Assembly (NCBI GenBank): GCA_049511415.1
Contig: JBEKYC010000018.1
Span: 36,431 to 100,430, forward strand
From: Bog-159 sp049511415
Lineage (GTDB): Bacteria; Acidobacteriota; Terriglobia; Bryobacterales; Bryobacteraceae
Length of the DNA: 64,000 bases
Direction of reading: 5' to 3'
Shown: one piece after another, positions 43,832-52,824 of the stretch
How positions within the stretch are numbered: the stretch's first letter is position 1
Layout of the letters: every line of letters starts with the position of its first letter
Notes under the pieces: model-generated
Told to the model about the DNA's origin: nothing
What the model saw: the letters and a program-made list of their open reading frames with translations, nothing else
Databases searched by the model: none
Position numbers and translations under genes: made by a program

Positions 43832-44833
43832 GTGATCCGCCGCCCCCGCCTCCCGCGCGACGCCTACGTCGAAGGCGTGCTGCGCGGCGAACGCACCATC
43901 CTTAGCCAGTCCATTACCCTCATCGAAAGCCTGCACCCCGAAGACACCGAACTCGCCCAGGACGTCCTCGAACAATGCCTGCCTTACGCTGGCGATTCCC
44001 TACGCGTCGGCATTACCGGTGTGCCGGGCGCCGGCAAGAGCTCCGTCATCGAAGTCCTGGGTGCTTACCTCACCCGCGAGCGCCACGAGAAAGTCGCCGT
44101 CCTCGCCGTCGACCCATCTAGCCAAGTTTCCCGCGGCAGCATTCTCGGCGACAAGACCCGCATGGAAACCCTGGCCAACGAAGATCTCGCTTTCATCCGC
44201 CCGTCGCCCTCCGGCGGATCGCTCGGCGGCGTGGCCCGCCGCACGCGCGAAACCATGCTGCTCTGCGAAGCCGCCGGCTATCGCAACGTGCTGGTCGAAA
44301 CCGTGGGCGTGGGCCAGTCCGAAACCGCCGTCCGCTCCATGGTCGATTTTTTCCTGCTCCTCATGTTGGCCGGCGCGGGCGACGAGTTGCAGGGCATGAA
44401 GCGCGGCATCATCGAAATGACCGACCTGATCGCCTTCAATAAAGCCGACGGCGCCAATCGCGCCGCCGCCGAATCCGCCCGCCGCGAATACCAGAACGCC
44501 CTGCACCTGTTCTCCGCCACGGGCACCGGCTGGGCGCCGCGCGTGACGACCTGTTCGGCCCGCGCGCGCCAGGGCATCGCCGAAATCTGGGACGCCGTGC
44601 TCGACCACCACGCCTGGCTCACCAGCACCGGCGAACTGGCCCGCTTCCGCCAGGCGCAAACCAAAAGCTGGCTCTACGAGCTGATCGAACAGGCCCTGCG
44701 TGAAGGGTTCCTGCAACACCCCGGCGTGCACGAGCGCATCGCATCCTACGAGCAGGATGTGATCGAAGGGCGTCTCAGCCCCTTCCGCGCCGCGCATCGC
44801 CTGATCGAAATTTATACGGAGAACCTGTCATGA
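43832..44833 (+). CDS. meaB: Methylmalonyl-CoA mutase-associated GTPase MeaB
   Basis: 333 residues from GTG 43832. G3E-type GTPase with P-loop GVPGAGKSS (near residue 64), VLAVDPSSQVSRGSILGDKTRM (switch region), FIRPSPSGGSLGGVARRTRE, VLVETVGVGQSE and NKADGAN (guanine specificity). MeaB gates cobalamin loading and protects the mutase from inactivation. The 52 bases between mutB and this gene hold a short G/C-rich palindrome-like stretch (CAGGCTCTCAGCCTG), no gene. It ends in an ATGA overlap with the CoA transferase. Confidence 0.94.
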   Translation: MIRRPRLPRDAYVEGVLRGERTILSQSITLIESLHPEDTELAQDVLEQCLPYAGDSLRVGITGVPGAGKSSVIEVLGAYLTRERHEKVAVLAVDPSSQVSRGSILGDKTRMETLANEDLAFIRPSPSGGSLGGVARRTRETMLLCEAAGYRNVLVETVGVGQSETAVRSMVDFFLLLMLAGAGDELQGMKRGIIEMTDLIAFNKADGANRAAAESARREYQNALHLFSATGTGWAPRVTTCSARARQGIAEIWDAVLDHHAWLTSTGELARFRQAQTKSWLYELIEQALREGFLQHPGVHERIASYEQDVIEGRLSPFRAAHRLIEIYTENLS

Positions 44834-46332
44834 TTTTTTCTTTCCCCCTGCTTTCGGCCGAAGAGGCTGCCGCGCTGGTCGGGCACGGCCAGACCGTCGG
44901 CTTCAGCGGCTTCACTCCGGCCGGCGCGCCGAAAGCCGTGCCCCTGGCCATCGCCGAGCGCGCCGTCGCCGAGCACCAGGCCGGCCGCGAGTTCCAGATC
45001 GGCGTGCTCACCGGCGCTTCCACCGGCAAATCCCTCGACGGCGCTCTGGCCAACGCGGACGCCATCAGCTTTCGCACGCCCTATCAATCCGACGCGGCCC
45101 TGCGCGCGCGCATCAACGCCGGCCAGACCCGCTTCTTCGACATGCACCTTTCGCTGATGCCGCAGGCGACCCGATACGGCTTCCTCGGTCCCGTGCACTG
45201 GGCCGTGGTCGAGGCCAGCGACGTCACCGCCGGCGGCGGCATCGTGCTCACGTCCTCGGTGGGCTGCGCGCCCACCTTCTGCAACAAGGCCGAGAAGATC
45301 ATTATCGAGCTGAACCATCGCCATCCGCCGACGCTGCTCGGCATGCACGATATCTATGAGCCGGCCGATCCGCCGCACCGCCGCGAGATCCCCATTTACG
45401 CCGCATCCGATCGCATCGGCTCGCCGGTGATCAAGGTGGACCCGGCGCGCATTGCGGGCGTCGTCGAAACCGCCGCGGACGACGAGACCGGCGGCTTCGC
45501 CGAGCCCACCCCGGTCACCGACAAGATCGGGCAGAACGTGGCCGAGTTTCTGGCCGCCGAGATTGCCTCCGGCCGCGTGCCGAAATGCTTCCTGCCGATA
45601 CAATCCGGCGTCGGCGATATCGCCAACGCGGTGCTGGGCGCGCTCGGCAAACATCCCGACATCCCGGCCTTCGAGATGTATACCGAAGTGGTGCAGGATT
45701 CCGTCATCCGCCTCATGCAGAACGAGCGCGTCAAGTTCGCCAGCAGTTGCTCGCTCACCGTCAGCCACGCGACGCTGCGCTCCGTCTACGACAACCTGGA
45801 ATGGTTCCGTTCGCGTATTCTGCTGCGGCCGCAGGAAATCAGCAATAATCCGGAAGTGATCCGCCGCCTGGGCATCATTTCGATCAACACCGCCATCGAA
45901 GTGGACATCTTCGGCAACGTCAACAGCACCCACGTGATGGGACGCCAGATGATGAACGGCATCGGCGGCTCGGGCGACTTCACGCGCAATGCTTACTTGT
46001 CCGTGTTCACCTGCCCCTCGACGGCGAAGGGCGGCAAGATATCGACCATCGTGCCGCTGGTCAGCCATATGGACCACAGCGAGCATTCCGTGCAAATCGT
46101 GGCGACGGAATACGGAATCGCCGACCTGCGCGGCCGGTCGCCGTACGAGCGCGCCACCTTGATCATCCACAACTGCGCCCATCCCGACTTCCGCGACGAA
46201 CTGACCGGCTACCTGGAAATGGTCGAAGGCGGCCACACCCCGCAGACGCTGACGGCGGCGTTCAAGCTGCACGAGCAGTATCTGAAGACGGGGGATATGC
46301 GGGGGGTGGACTGGCGCCAGTTTGTAGGGTAG
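44830..46332 (+). CDS. Acetyl-CoA hydrolase/transferase family succinate CoA transferase
   Basis: 500 residues of the class I CoA-transferase type found in AarC/Cat1/ScpC. Motifs: VGFSGFTPAGAPKAVP, DAISFRTPYQSDAALRARIN, PIQSGVGDIANAVLGAL, FEMYTEVVQDSVIRL (holding the likely catalytic Glu), and NTAIEVDIFGNVNSTHVMG. In this operon it most likely exchanges CoA between propionyl-CoA and succinate, closing the cycle and releasing propionate without ATP cost; acetate as an alternative acceptor cannot be excluded from sequence. Starts as an ATGA overlap with meaB and is the last gene of the operon. Confidence 0.88.
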   Translation: MIFSFPLLSAEEAAALVGHGQTVGFSGFTPAGAPKAVPLAIAERAVAEHQAGREFQIGVLTGASTGKSLDGALANADAISFRTPYQSDAALRARINAGQTRFFDMHLSLMPQATRYGFLGPVHWAVVEASDVTAGGGIVLTSSVGCAPTFCNKAEKIIIELNHRHPPTLLGMHDIYEPADPPHRREIPIYAASDRIGSPVIKVDPARIAGVVETAADDETGGFAEPTPVTDKIGQNVAEFLAAEIASGRVPKCFLPIQSGVGDIANAVLGALGKHPDIPAFEMYTEVVQDSVIRLMQNERVKFASSCSLTVSHATLRSVYDNLEWFRSRILLRPQEISNNPEVIRRLGIISINTAIEVDIFGNVNSTHVMGRQMMNGIGGSGDFTRNAYLSVFTCPSTAKGGKISTIVPLVSHMDHSEHSVQIVATEYGIADLRGRSPYERATLIIHNCAHPDFRDELTGYLEMVEGGHTPQTLTAAFKLHEQYLKTGDMRGVDWRQFVG

Positions 46333-46372
46333 GGTCAGCCGCGTCGTCGGCTATGGCGCATTAAAATGAGCT

Positions 46373-47239
46373 TTGGCTTATCGACCACATGCGAGCCTCG
46401 ATACCCCCGCCGATGACGCCGTGCTTTGGCGGTACTTGGACTTCGCCAAGTTTGTAGACCTCTTAGCGTCCAAGAGTTTGTGGCTCTGCCGCGTCGACCG
46501 GCTGGACGATCCGCGCGAGGGCCTGTTTACGGATACCGAGTTTGTCCAGCTATCGCAGAACTCCCAGCCAGTAGCGGGCATTGAGGGACTCAGGTCGTTG
46601 AGCTATGTGAACTGCTGGTGCCAGACTGATTGTGAGTCAATGGCTATGTGGGACCTTTATGGCGCCGGCGCCCGCGGCGTCGCCATCAAGGCTACGGTTG
46701 GGTCCCTTAAGACCGCTATAGCCGGCGCCAAGCTCCCTATACACGTAGGCTGTGTCAAATATCTCGACTGGAAGCTTGACGAGGAGGAGATAAATCCGAT
46801 AGCCATGTGCGTCCGCAAGGCGGAGAGCTATCGACACGAATGTGAAGTGCGATTGCTATTCTGGAAGCCGTATACCGAAAAGGTCCTTGTTGCGGCCGTG
46901 CAGGCCAGCCAATGCGCTCCCATCGACGTCGAACGCTTTGCGCGGGAGATAATGGCACGACTGGCTGGATTCATTCCATCGGCCGATTTCACCGGGGTTC
47001 ACGGTGGCTCTTTGGTAGCGTGGGCAATTGCGCAATACCAAGAGCGTTTGCGACTCCGAAATTCGCCCGCCGGAGTACATCTTGAAGTCGACCTGCCCAC
47101 TTTAATAAGTGAGATCGTCGTGGGACCTAAGGCGCAGCCCTGGATATTGGAGCTCGCTCGCAGCGTTGTTCACCGGTATGATCTCGGCGTGACGGTGCGC
47201 TCATCGGACCTGACGCCGCCCATAAGGCAGCGTGAATAG
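46373..47239 (+). CDS. DUF2971 domain protein
   Basis: 288 residues from TTG 46373. DUF2971 pattern: LWRYLDFAKFVDLLASKSLWLCRVDRLDDPREGLFT, YVNCWCQTDCESMAMWDLYGAGARGVAIKATVGSL, and later KAESYRHECEVRLLFW. Such proteins are frequent as single accessory genes and in defence-island surroundings, with no known activity. Base composition here is visibly less GC-rich than in the operon before it. TTG start without strong ribosome site; 40 bases after the CoA transferase, same strand, probably independent. Confidence 0.78.
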   Translation: MAYRPHASLDTPADDAVLWRYLDFAKFVDLLASKSLWLCRVDRLDDPREGLFTDTEFVQLSQNSQPVAGIEGLRSLSYVNCWCQTDCESMAMWDLYGAGARGVAIKATVGSLKTAIAGAKLPIHVGCVKYLDWKLDEEEINPIAMCVRKAESYRHECEVRLLFWKPYTEKVLVAAVQASQCAPIDVERFAREIMARLAGFIPSADFTGVHGGSLVAWAIAQYQERLRLRNSPAGVHLEVDLPTLISEIVVGPKAQPWILELARSVVHRYDLGVTVRSSDLTPPIRQRE

Positions 47240-47268
47240 GCCAACCCGGCCGCCGTTCCCCGCCTTGC

Positions 47269-47496
47269 CTATCCCTGTTTTGCGAATGCCCGTTCCAGCT
47301 TGTCCAGAAGGGCCAGTACGCGTTTCCGAGACCCACGTCCGGCCAGCGCCCTAAGGCGTTTTTCGGCGTCATCCTGCGCCAGGGCCGAGGTTGCCAATTC
47401 GTTGACTAGGCGGTTGACGCTGATGCCCCTGGCCTTCGCCAAACTGCATAAGCGCGCGTGCCGCCCCTCGGGAATCCGAATTGTCAATGTCATCAT
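47269..47496 (-). CDS. Ribbon-helix-helix protein, orphan antitoxin-like
   Basis: 75 residues: MTLTIRIPEGRHARLCSLAKARGISVNRLVNELATSAL is a ribbon-helix-helix module like those of HicB/Arc-type repressors, followed by a helical arm (KRLRALAGRGSRKRVLALLDKLERAF). No toxin gene is recognisable on either side; upstream sequence (47497-47760) shows no open HicA/RelE-like frame. It is convergent with the DUF2971 gene. Confidence 0.7.
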   Translation of the reverse strand: MMTLTIRIPEGRHARLCSLAKARGISVNRLVNELATSALAQDDAEKRLRALAGRGSRKRVLALLDKLERAFAKQG

Positions 47497-47906
47497 GTCA
47501 GCTCACTCAGTCGAACGAAAGTCTGCAACATTGTATCCAACATTGGCCGCGACACCGGGGGCTCATTGTAGACGCGTGTTCCTTGGGCGCTTCCTCGAGA
47601 CCAACCGCGCCGGAGTTCTCGCCGACAAATGCTCCGGTTGCCCGGAGCAGAAATGCTAACCCGAATCTTGCGCGCATTGTGAATATGCTCACAAAAATCT
47701 TCCCTGAATTCCTTCGCCGGTGCCCCAAAGTAGAACCTTTAGGACTTTTCACCAATATTTAACCCCGGTTAAGGTCAAGCGGTGGTATCCTATTGAAGAT
47801 AAAAGGCTGTTGTGACATGGTAGCTCCGACAGCCAATCTGGTTTAGGGCGAAATTTTCTGTGGCGGAGGGCCGCGCTAACCAAATGCGCGGCGGACATAA
47901 CCATAA
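47497..47906. other. Gene-poor intergenic stretch
   Basis: No convincing gene in 410 bases. It contains an imperfect palindrome TTAACCCCGGTTAA (47759-47772) and several AT-rich stretches ahead of the PilZ gene, where a promoter would be expected, but no clear -35/-10 pair was found. Confidence 0.5.
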
Positions 47907-48314
47907 ATGGGACTTGAGAAAACGGATGTTCCAGTTGAGCGTCGCGCGAAAAAGCGCTTCGTAATGGAGCGCGAGATCCGGTTCCGGGTGTTGGAACAGG
48001 ACAAAATCATCGCCGTGGGAAGCGGCAAAACCATCAATCTGAGCAGCAACGGCGTCGCATTCGTGACGGACGGCAATCTGCCCGTCGGAGCGTTCATCGA
48101 ATTATCGATCGCCTGGCCGGCCCTGCTCGAGAATCGCTGTCCCCTGCAATTGATCGGTTTCGGCCGCGTCCTGCGCAGCGGGCAGGGCACGGTCGCATCC
48201 ACTATCGAACAGTACGAATTCCGCACCTTGGCGCGCGTGGTTCCCGAAAACGCGTGGTCCGCGCGCGGCGATCAAAGGCTGCGCCGCTGGGCTGAGGCAG
48301 TCGCGCGCGGTTAG
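47907..48314 (+). CDS. PilZ-domain protein
   Basis: 135 residues. The N-terminal R-R-A-K-K-R (VPVERRAKKRFVMEREIRFRV) is the RxxxR-type motif that wraps cyclic-di-GMP, and GSGKTINLSSNGVAFVTD matches the second motif (D/N-x-S-x-x-G; here N-L-S-S-N-G). The remainder forms the six-stranded barrel (GAFIELSIAWPALLENRCPLQLIGFGRVLR). Predicted c-di-GMP binder with no output domain. A second protein of the same type is encoded at 56457-56840 and shares the IGWPxLL segment. It ends at the 5' edge of the PAP2 frame. Confidence 0.82.
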   Translation: MGLEKTDVPVERRAKKRFVMEREIRFRVLEQDKIIAVGSGKTINLSSNGVAFVTDGNLPVGAFIELSIAWPALLENRCPLQLIGFGRVLRSGQGTVASTIEQYEFRTLARVVPENAWSARGDQRLRRWAEAVARG

Positions 48315-48400
48315 CCGGCGCTGATCTGCGCATTCGCGGTTACGAGTGGCTGCTGGCAGCCTACTTTCTCTATACGTGTGCTCTGGCCCTGGCGCTTCCA

Positions 48401-49174
48401 GTGCCTCCTTCCGTCCGCGCAATTACCCCGGTTTTGAATGTCGTAATTCTCGCTGCCTATGCCCTTCTGATCGCTATAGATTCCCTGCGCGGCCGCCTGC
48501 TGCTGGGTGTCATCCGCGACTGGTTCCCTCTGGCGCTCATGCTGCTGGCATACCGTGAAATGGGCTGGTTTGCGCCGGCGCATCATACGCCGCATCTGGA
48601 GAACTCCTGGATCGTTTGGGACCGCCTGCTGCTCGATCGAGCCGGTCTGCACGCCGCTGTGGAGACCCTCGGGCCCGTGTTGCCGGCCCTGCTGGAGGTC
48701 GCCTACTCGCTGGTCTACGCGCTCGGCCCATTCTCCGTGGCCATGCTTTACGCCTACCGGCGCCGGGAACGCGTCGAGCCGTTTCTGTTTCCTTTTGTCC
48801 TGGGGGTGTTGCTCTGCTACATACAGTTCCCGCTGTGGCCCTCGGAGCCGCCCCGCGCCGTGTTTCCGGGTCAGGACTTTCCCTCCTACGTGACCGTCTT
48901 CCGGCGCTTCAATTGGTGGATGTTGGGCGGATACGGCATACACACCAGTGTCTTTCCGAGCGCGCACGTGGCCGGCGCCTTCTCAGCCGCCTTCGGTATG
49001 CGCCGAGCCTTGCCTGAGGAGCCTTGGGTGGGTCATCTGCTGATGGTGATGGCGATCCTTATCGCCACCGCTACGGTATACGGAAGGTATCACTATCTGG
49101 CGGACGCCGCGGCCGGTCTGGCCATGAGCCTGTTGGCCGCCTTCGCCACCCGGCGCCTCACTCGGACTTCGTGA
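48401..49174 (+). CDS. PAP2-family membrane phosphatase/lipid transferase
   Basis: 257 residues from GTG 48401, with several membrane helices. PAP2 motifs: VFPSAHVAGAFSAAF (motif P-S-x-H) and YGRYHYLADAAAGLAM (motif R-x-x-x-H-x-x-x-D, the phosphate-binding and catalytic His/Asp). Closest in type to the PAP2_3/inositol-phosphorylceramide-synthase-like group, with the aromatic segment EMGWFAPAHHTPHLENSWI before motif 2. The open frame extends upstream to 48296 and encodes a further helix (YEWLLAAYFLYTCALALALP), but no ATG, GTG or TTG occurs there, so the true start may be a rare codon. Substrate unknown. Confidence 0.75.
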   Translation: MPPSVRAITPVLNVVILAAYALLIAIDSLRGRLLLGVIRDWFPLALMLLAYREMGWFAPAHHTPHLENSWIVWDRLLLDRAGLHAAVETLGPVLPALLEVAYSLVYALGPFSVAMLYAYRRRERVEPFLFPFVLGVLLCYIQFPLWPSEPPRAVFPGQDFPSYVTVFRRFNWWMLGGYGIHTSVFPSAHVAGAFSAAFGMRRALPEEPWVGHLLMVMAILIATATVYGRYHYLADAAAGLAMSLLAAFATRRLTRTS

Positions 49175-49469
49175 CGTTCTTTGTTTCCTTGGCGGGAGTC
49201 GCGGCCGCTTTGGAACCATCGGCTTTCTTGTTGTCCGTCTTGCCGTCCGTGGAATCGCCTTTGGGCTTTTCCTTCACCGGCGAGGAGCCATTCTTGCCAT
49301 AATCGGTGACGTACCATCCCGAACCTTTGAATTGCAGTGCGGATACGGATACCAGCCTCTCCACCGCGCCCCCGCATCCAGGATGCTCATGCAGCGGCTC
49401 GTCGGAGAATTTCTGAATGATTTCAAACACTTCACCGCAGGCGGCGCATTTGTATTCGTATAACGGCAT
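49158..49469 (-). CDS. FmdB-family zinc-ribbon protein
   Basis: 103 residues. MPLYEYKCAACGEVFEIIQKF with Cys pairs C-A-A-C and, after EHPGCGG, a second pair partly conserved (C-G-G); then a Lys/Ala/Asp-rich disordered tail. FmdB proteins are putative regulators, first noted with formamidase operons. The gene is convergent with the PAP2 gene and overlaps its end by 17 bases. Confidence 0.85.
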   Translation of the reverse strand: MPLYEYKCAACGEVFEIIQKFSDEPLHEHPGCGGAVERLVSVSALQFKGSGWYVTDYGKNGSSPVKEKPKGDSTDGKTDNKKADGSKAAATPAKETKNVTKSE

Positions 49470-49547
49470 AGCTTTCGATGCCCAGTACTGTCTATATTTT
49501 AGCAGATGCCGTCGAATCGCTAACGAGAGGCCCCCTTCCGGCGTCTT

Positions 49548-49784
49548 ATGGATATGCGGATGCGACTGAGTTTAGCTGCTATCACTACCCTGATGTCCCT
49601 GTTTGTCGTCTCGGGGAGCCGCCACGTCTGTGTGGGGGCGATGGGACGCTCGGCGCATGCGTTTGCGCAGTATTTTCAGGCACTTCAACAAGAGCCGCTC
49701 AATCCTGTGGAGCGCGTGGTTTTCAGTCTGGCGTTGACCCAGGCGAAAGCGCGGCAGGAATGCCGCACGGCCCGGCACGGTTAA
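49548..49784 (+). CDS. Small exported hypothetical protein
   Basis: 78 residues: a basic start and hydrophobic core (RLSLAAITTLMSLFVVSGS) like a signal peptide, then a helix-rich AHAFAQYFQALQQEPLNPVERVVFSLALTQAKAR. No family recognised. It is plus-strand between two minus-strand genes. Coding status is moderate. Confidence 0.45.
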   Translation: MDMRMRLSLAAITTLMSLFVVSGSRHVCVGAMGRSAHAFAQYFQALQQEPLNPVERVVFSLALTQAKARQECRTARHG

Positions 49785-49826
49785 CAGCGCCGGACATGAT
49801 CTGAAATCACGCCCGGCGCTCGGGAA

Positions 49827-51149
49827 TCAGCCCTTCTTGTGGTGCACTACCGGCGCGACTTTCTCTACCTTTAGCCCCGTGATCTTGCTCTGTTCAATGG
49901 TGAACGTCACCATGAACGGGTCCTTTGTGAAGGAGTCTCCCACGCCCTCAAACGCGATCTCGTCGCCGAGTTCGGGCTTGCCGGAAAGTGGCGCCGCGGT
50001 CGTGCCATCCGCGCCCACCAGTTTCAGCGTCACGTTCGGCGCCTGATCCTTGCCCTCCATGCTCACCAGCAGTTCCTTGGACTTTACGCCGGGATTCGCC
50101 TTTACCACCCAGCCCTTCAGCTTGGGCACTTGCGCGCCCTTCATGGAGCTGTCGAAATATTGCTGGCCCTCGGGCGAAAGCAACTGTCCTTTCACATTGA
50201 GCCATAGAGCCAACTCCGGATTCGTCTTCTTCAGTTCTTCTTCCTTCTCGCTGGCGATCTCGGAGGCCGTCTTGATCTTGAAATCCGCCGGCGCCGTGGC
50301 GTTCGTTTTGGCCAGGGTCTTCACATCCGCCAGACCGCTGGTGTCGCCGTGCAGCGTGCTGTAGGCTTTGGTCAGGTAGTCGTCCACCTTCTTCCGGCCC
50401 TCGGGATTCAGCGCGCCTTGTCCATCGTACGCCGCTGCCCGAGCGAAGTAAAATAACGCTTCGGATTGCATATCCGGCTTCTTCTCGGCAATCGAGTGGG
50501 CCAGCAGAACCTGGCCGAGCCAATACGCTACTTCGCCGGTCTTGGGATCCACTTGCAGGCTCTTTTTGAAATTCTGCTCGGAGTCGGCATAGCTCTTCTG
50601 CACCATCGCGACCCATCCCAGCGTCTTGTAAGCCGTCGCATCGAAGGTGCCCTTGGCGGTCTTCCAGGCATCGTCGGGGGTGCCGGCCGGCTTCTCGGCC
50701 GCCAGTAGACCGTTGGCGGCCTTGCTGGCCGTCGCCAGTGCATCCGCGCTGTTGCCGCCCGATGATGGCGCCAGGAACGTGATCCAATACAACGCCGTTA
50801 CGTCTTTCGGATCGATTCCCAGGATCTCCTTGGCCGTATCGATCATCTTGGCGGGCTGCCCGAGCTTCTGGTAGGTGTCGAGATACAGCTTCAGCCGCTC
50901 TTCCTTGAAGTCGGAGTCCGCATACTTCTCCTTCCACGTATTCAGCGTCTGCAGCCTCTTGGCCGGATCCGCCTCTTTGCTGGCCGAATCGTAGAGCGTA
51001 TATTCCTGCTGATCCTTATAATTCTTCTTTTTCGCTTCCGGAGCCGCGGGGGCGTTCTGCGCCGGCTGGCTGTCTTGCGCCGCGCCACAGACCACGCTCA
51101 ATAGTGCGATAGCTGAAACCCCTGCGAGCCTTCGTAAGAAATGATGCAC
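49827..51149 (-). CDS. Secreted TPR-like protein
   Basis: 440 residues from GTG 51149, which has AGGAGG six bases upstream; the frame upstream to 51296 is not used. Signal peptide LAGVSAIALLSVVCGAAQ. Residues 45-290 contain TPR-like helical pairs (YLDTYQKLGQPAKMIDTAKEILGIDPKDVTALYWITFL; AYKTLGWVAMVQKSYADSEQNFKKSLQVDPKTGEVAYWLGQVLL). The last ~140 residues form a beta-rich domain (GQLLSPEGQQYFDSSMKGAQVPKLKGWVV; KELLVSMEGKDQAPNVTLKLV). A periplasmic scaffold role is inference. Divergent from the symporter. Confidence 0.75.
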   Translation of the reverse strand: MHHFLRRLAGVSAIALLSVVCGAAQDSQPAQNAPAAPEAKKKNYKDQQEYTLYDSASKEADPAKRLQTLNTWKEKYADSDFKEERLKLYLDTYQKLGQPAKMIDTAKEILGIDPKDVTALYWITFLAPSSGGNSADALATASKAANGLLAAEKPAGTPDDAWKTAKGTFDATAYKTLGWVAMVQKSYADSEQNFKKSLQVDPKTGEVAYWLGQVLLAHSIAEKKPDMQSEALFYFARAAAYDGQGALNPEGRKKVDDYLTKAYSTLHGDTSGLADVKTLAKTNATAPADFKIKTASEIASEKEEELKKTNPELALWLNVKGQLLSPEGQQYFDSSMKGAQVPKLKGWVVKANPGVKSKELLVSMEGKDQAPNVTLKLVGADGTTAAPLSGKPELGDEIAFEGVGDSFTKDPFMVTFTIEQSKITGLKVEKVAPVVHHKKG

Positions 51150-51378
51150 TTGGTGCCTCCTGCCAATGTCCCTTAATAGTTTGATCTGTGGGCCTACCGA
51201 GCCGCATTGCGCCACCGGGTGCGCGTTTAGCCGACGTCCTGTTCGGATCAGTGGGTACTTGCGGAGTATAACTGAACGGCATGGACGGCGCAACATATTC
51301 GACGCCGCCCCGCACCACCGAGTTCCGAATCAAAGATCATAGCAGATTGGAAGGGCCGTGTTAGAATGCGCCATTCCC

Positions 51379-52824
51379 ATGCGCTTCCTGGATCTGGCGG
51401 TCATACTCCTTTACTTGATCGCCATCACCGGGTTCGGTGCACGCTTCCGCAAGGGCCACGCCAACCTCCGGGATTATTTCCTGGGAGGCCGCACCGCGCC
51501 CTGGTGGGCCATCGCTCTTTCCATCGTCTCCGCCGAGACCAGCACCCTCACCATCGTTGGCACACCCGGCCTCGCCTTCGCCGGCAACCTGGGATTCTTG
51601 CAGATCGTCTTCGGATATTTACTGGGGCGGGTGGTCATCTCTCTCGTGTTCCTGCCGCATTACTTTCGCGGTGAAATGTTCACGGCCTATGAACTGATGC
51701 GCCGCCGCTTCGGCGAGCGCATGCGACGTGTCACCGCTTCCATTTTTTTGGTCACGCGCGCCTTGGCCGAAGGTGTGCGCGTTTTTGCCGTTTCCCTGGT
51801 CGTCTCCATCATTTTGGGTACCGGCGAAACCTCATCCATCATCCTCATCGTGTGCCTCACGCTTTTTTACACCTTCGAAGGGGGCATGACGGCCGTGATC
51901 TGGACCGATGTGGTCCAGATGTGTCTTTATGTCGTCGGCGCCGTGGTCAGCTTGTGCGTCATCCTGGCGCGCGTTCCCGGCGGCGCGTCGCATGTGGTTG
52001 CCCTCGCGTCCGATGCCGGAAAGTTGCGCATTTTCGACTTCGGATTCGCATTCTCCATGCAGTTCTTCTCGCGTACCTATACTTTCTGGGCCGGACTGTT
52101 GGGTGGATGCTTTCTGACCATGGCGAGCCATGGCGCCGACCAGTTGATGGTGCAACGTCTCTTGAGCGCCCAAAATCTGCGCCAGAGCCGTCTTGCACTC
52201 ATGGCCAGTTGGGTGGTCATTTTCTTCCAGTTCAGCCTGTTTCTCGGGATCGGTATCGCGCTCTATGCCTATTACCATGACGCCCGGCTGGTAGCCCCGC
52301 GCATCCTGGACCGTATCTATTTGGAGTTCGTCTGGCGTCATCTTCCCGTGGGCGTCGCCGGATTGGTGATGGCCGCCATTCTGGCTGCCGCCATGGCCAA
52401 CCTGAGCGCGGCTCTGAATTCGCTCGCCGCCACCACCGTCGTCGATTTCGCCCGCGGGTCCGGCGTCCGTACGGAAGCGGCGTCGCTGCGCATGGCTCGT
52501 GGCGCGACTGTGGTCTGGGGTGTGGTTCTGGTTGCCATCGGCATGCTCGCCCGGCACTGGGGATCGGTACTGGAGTCCGGTCTCTCTATCGCATCGGTGA
52601 CCCTGGGACTGCTGCTCGGCGTGTTTCTGCTGGGCGTGCTGACCAAGCGCGTGGGTGAATGGCAGGCACTCGCCGGGTTGCTTGCCGGTCTTGTGTGCAT
52701 CGTCTATGTGCGTTTTTGCACAAGCATTGCCTGGACCTGGTGGGTCCTGATTGGCTCCGTCGCCACCTTCGCGGCCGGCTACACCGCTTCATTGTTCACC
52801 TTGCAACCGCGGGAGAATGCATGA
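51379..52824 (+). CDS. Sodium:solute symporter family transporter
   Basis: 481 residues from ATG 51379 (MRFLDLAVILLYLIAITGFG); a GTG seven codons upstream is possible. Thirteen or so membrane helices with the SSS features GHANLRDYFLGGRTAPWWAIALSIVSAETS (first helices, Na+ site) and FYTFEGGMTAVIWTDVVQMCLYVVGAV. Couples Na+ entry to uptake of an organic solute not predictable from sequence. Ends in an ATGA overlap with the amino-acid permease, suggesting the two act on related substrates. Confidence 0.9.
   Translation: MRFLDLAVILLYLIAITGFGARFRKGHANLRDYFLGGRTAPWWAIALSIVSAETSTLTIVGTPGLAFAGNLGFLQIVFGYLLGRVVISLVFLPHYFRGEMFTAYELMRRRFGERMRRVTASIFLVTRALAEGVRVFAVSLVVSIILGTGETSSIILIVCLTLFYTFEGGMTAVIWTDVVQMCLYVVGAVVSLCVILARVPGGASHVVALASDAGKLRIFDFGFAFSMQFFSRTYTFWAGLLGGCFLTMASHGADQLMVQRLLSAQNLRQSRLALMASWVVIFFQFSLFLGIGIALYAYYHDARLVAPRILDRIYLEFVWRHLPVGVAGLVMAAILAAAMANLSAALNSLAATTVVDFARGSGVRTEAASLRMARGATVVWGVVLVAIGMLARHWGSVLESGLSIASVTLGLLLGVFLLGVLTKRVGEWQALAGLLAGLVCIVYVRFCTSIAWTWWVLIGSVATFAAGYTASLFTLQPRENA

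Noticed and set aside
44812..46272. Minus-strand open frame of 486 codons opposite the CoA transferase
   Set aside because: Antisense shadow of a certain gene; no recognisable domain or ribosome site.
47759..47772. Imperfect palindrome TTAACCCCGGTTAA as operator
   Set aside because: Short, with a two-base asymmetric centre and no second copy; chance cannot be excluded.
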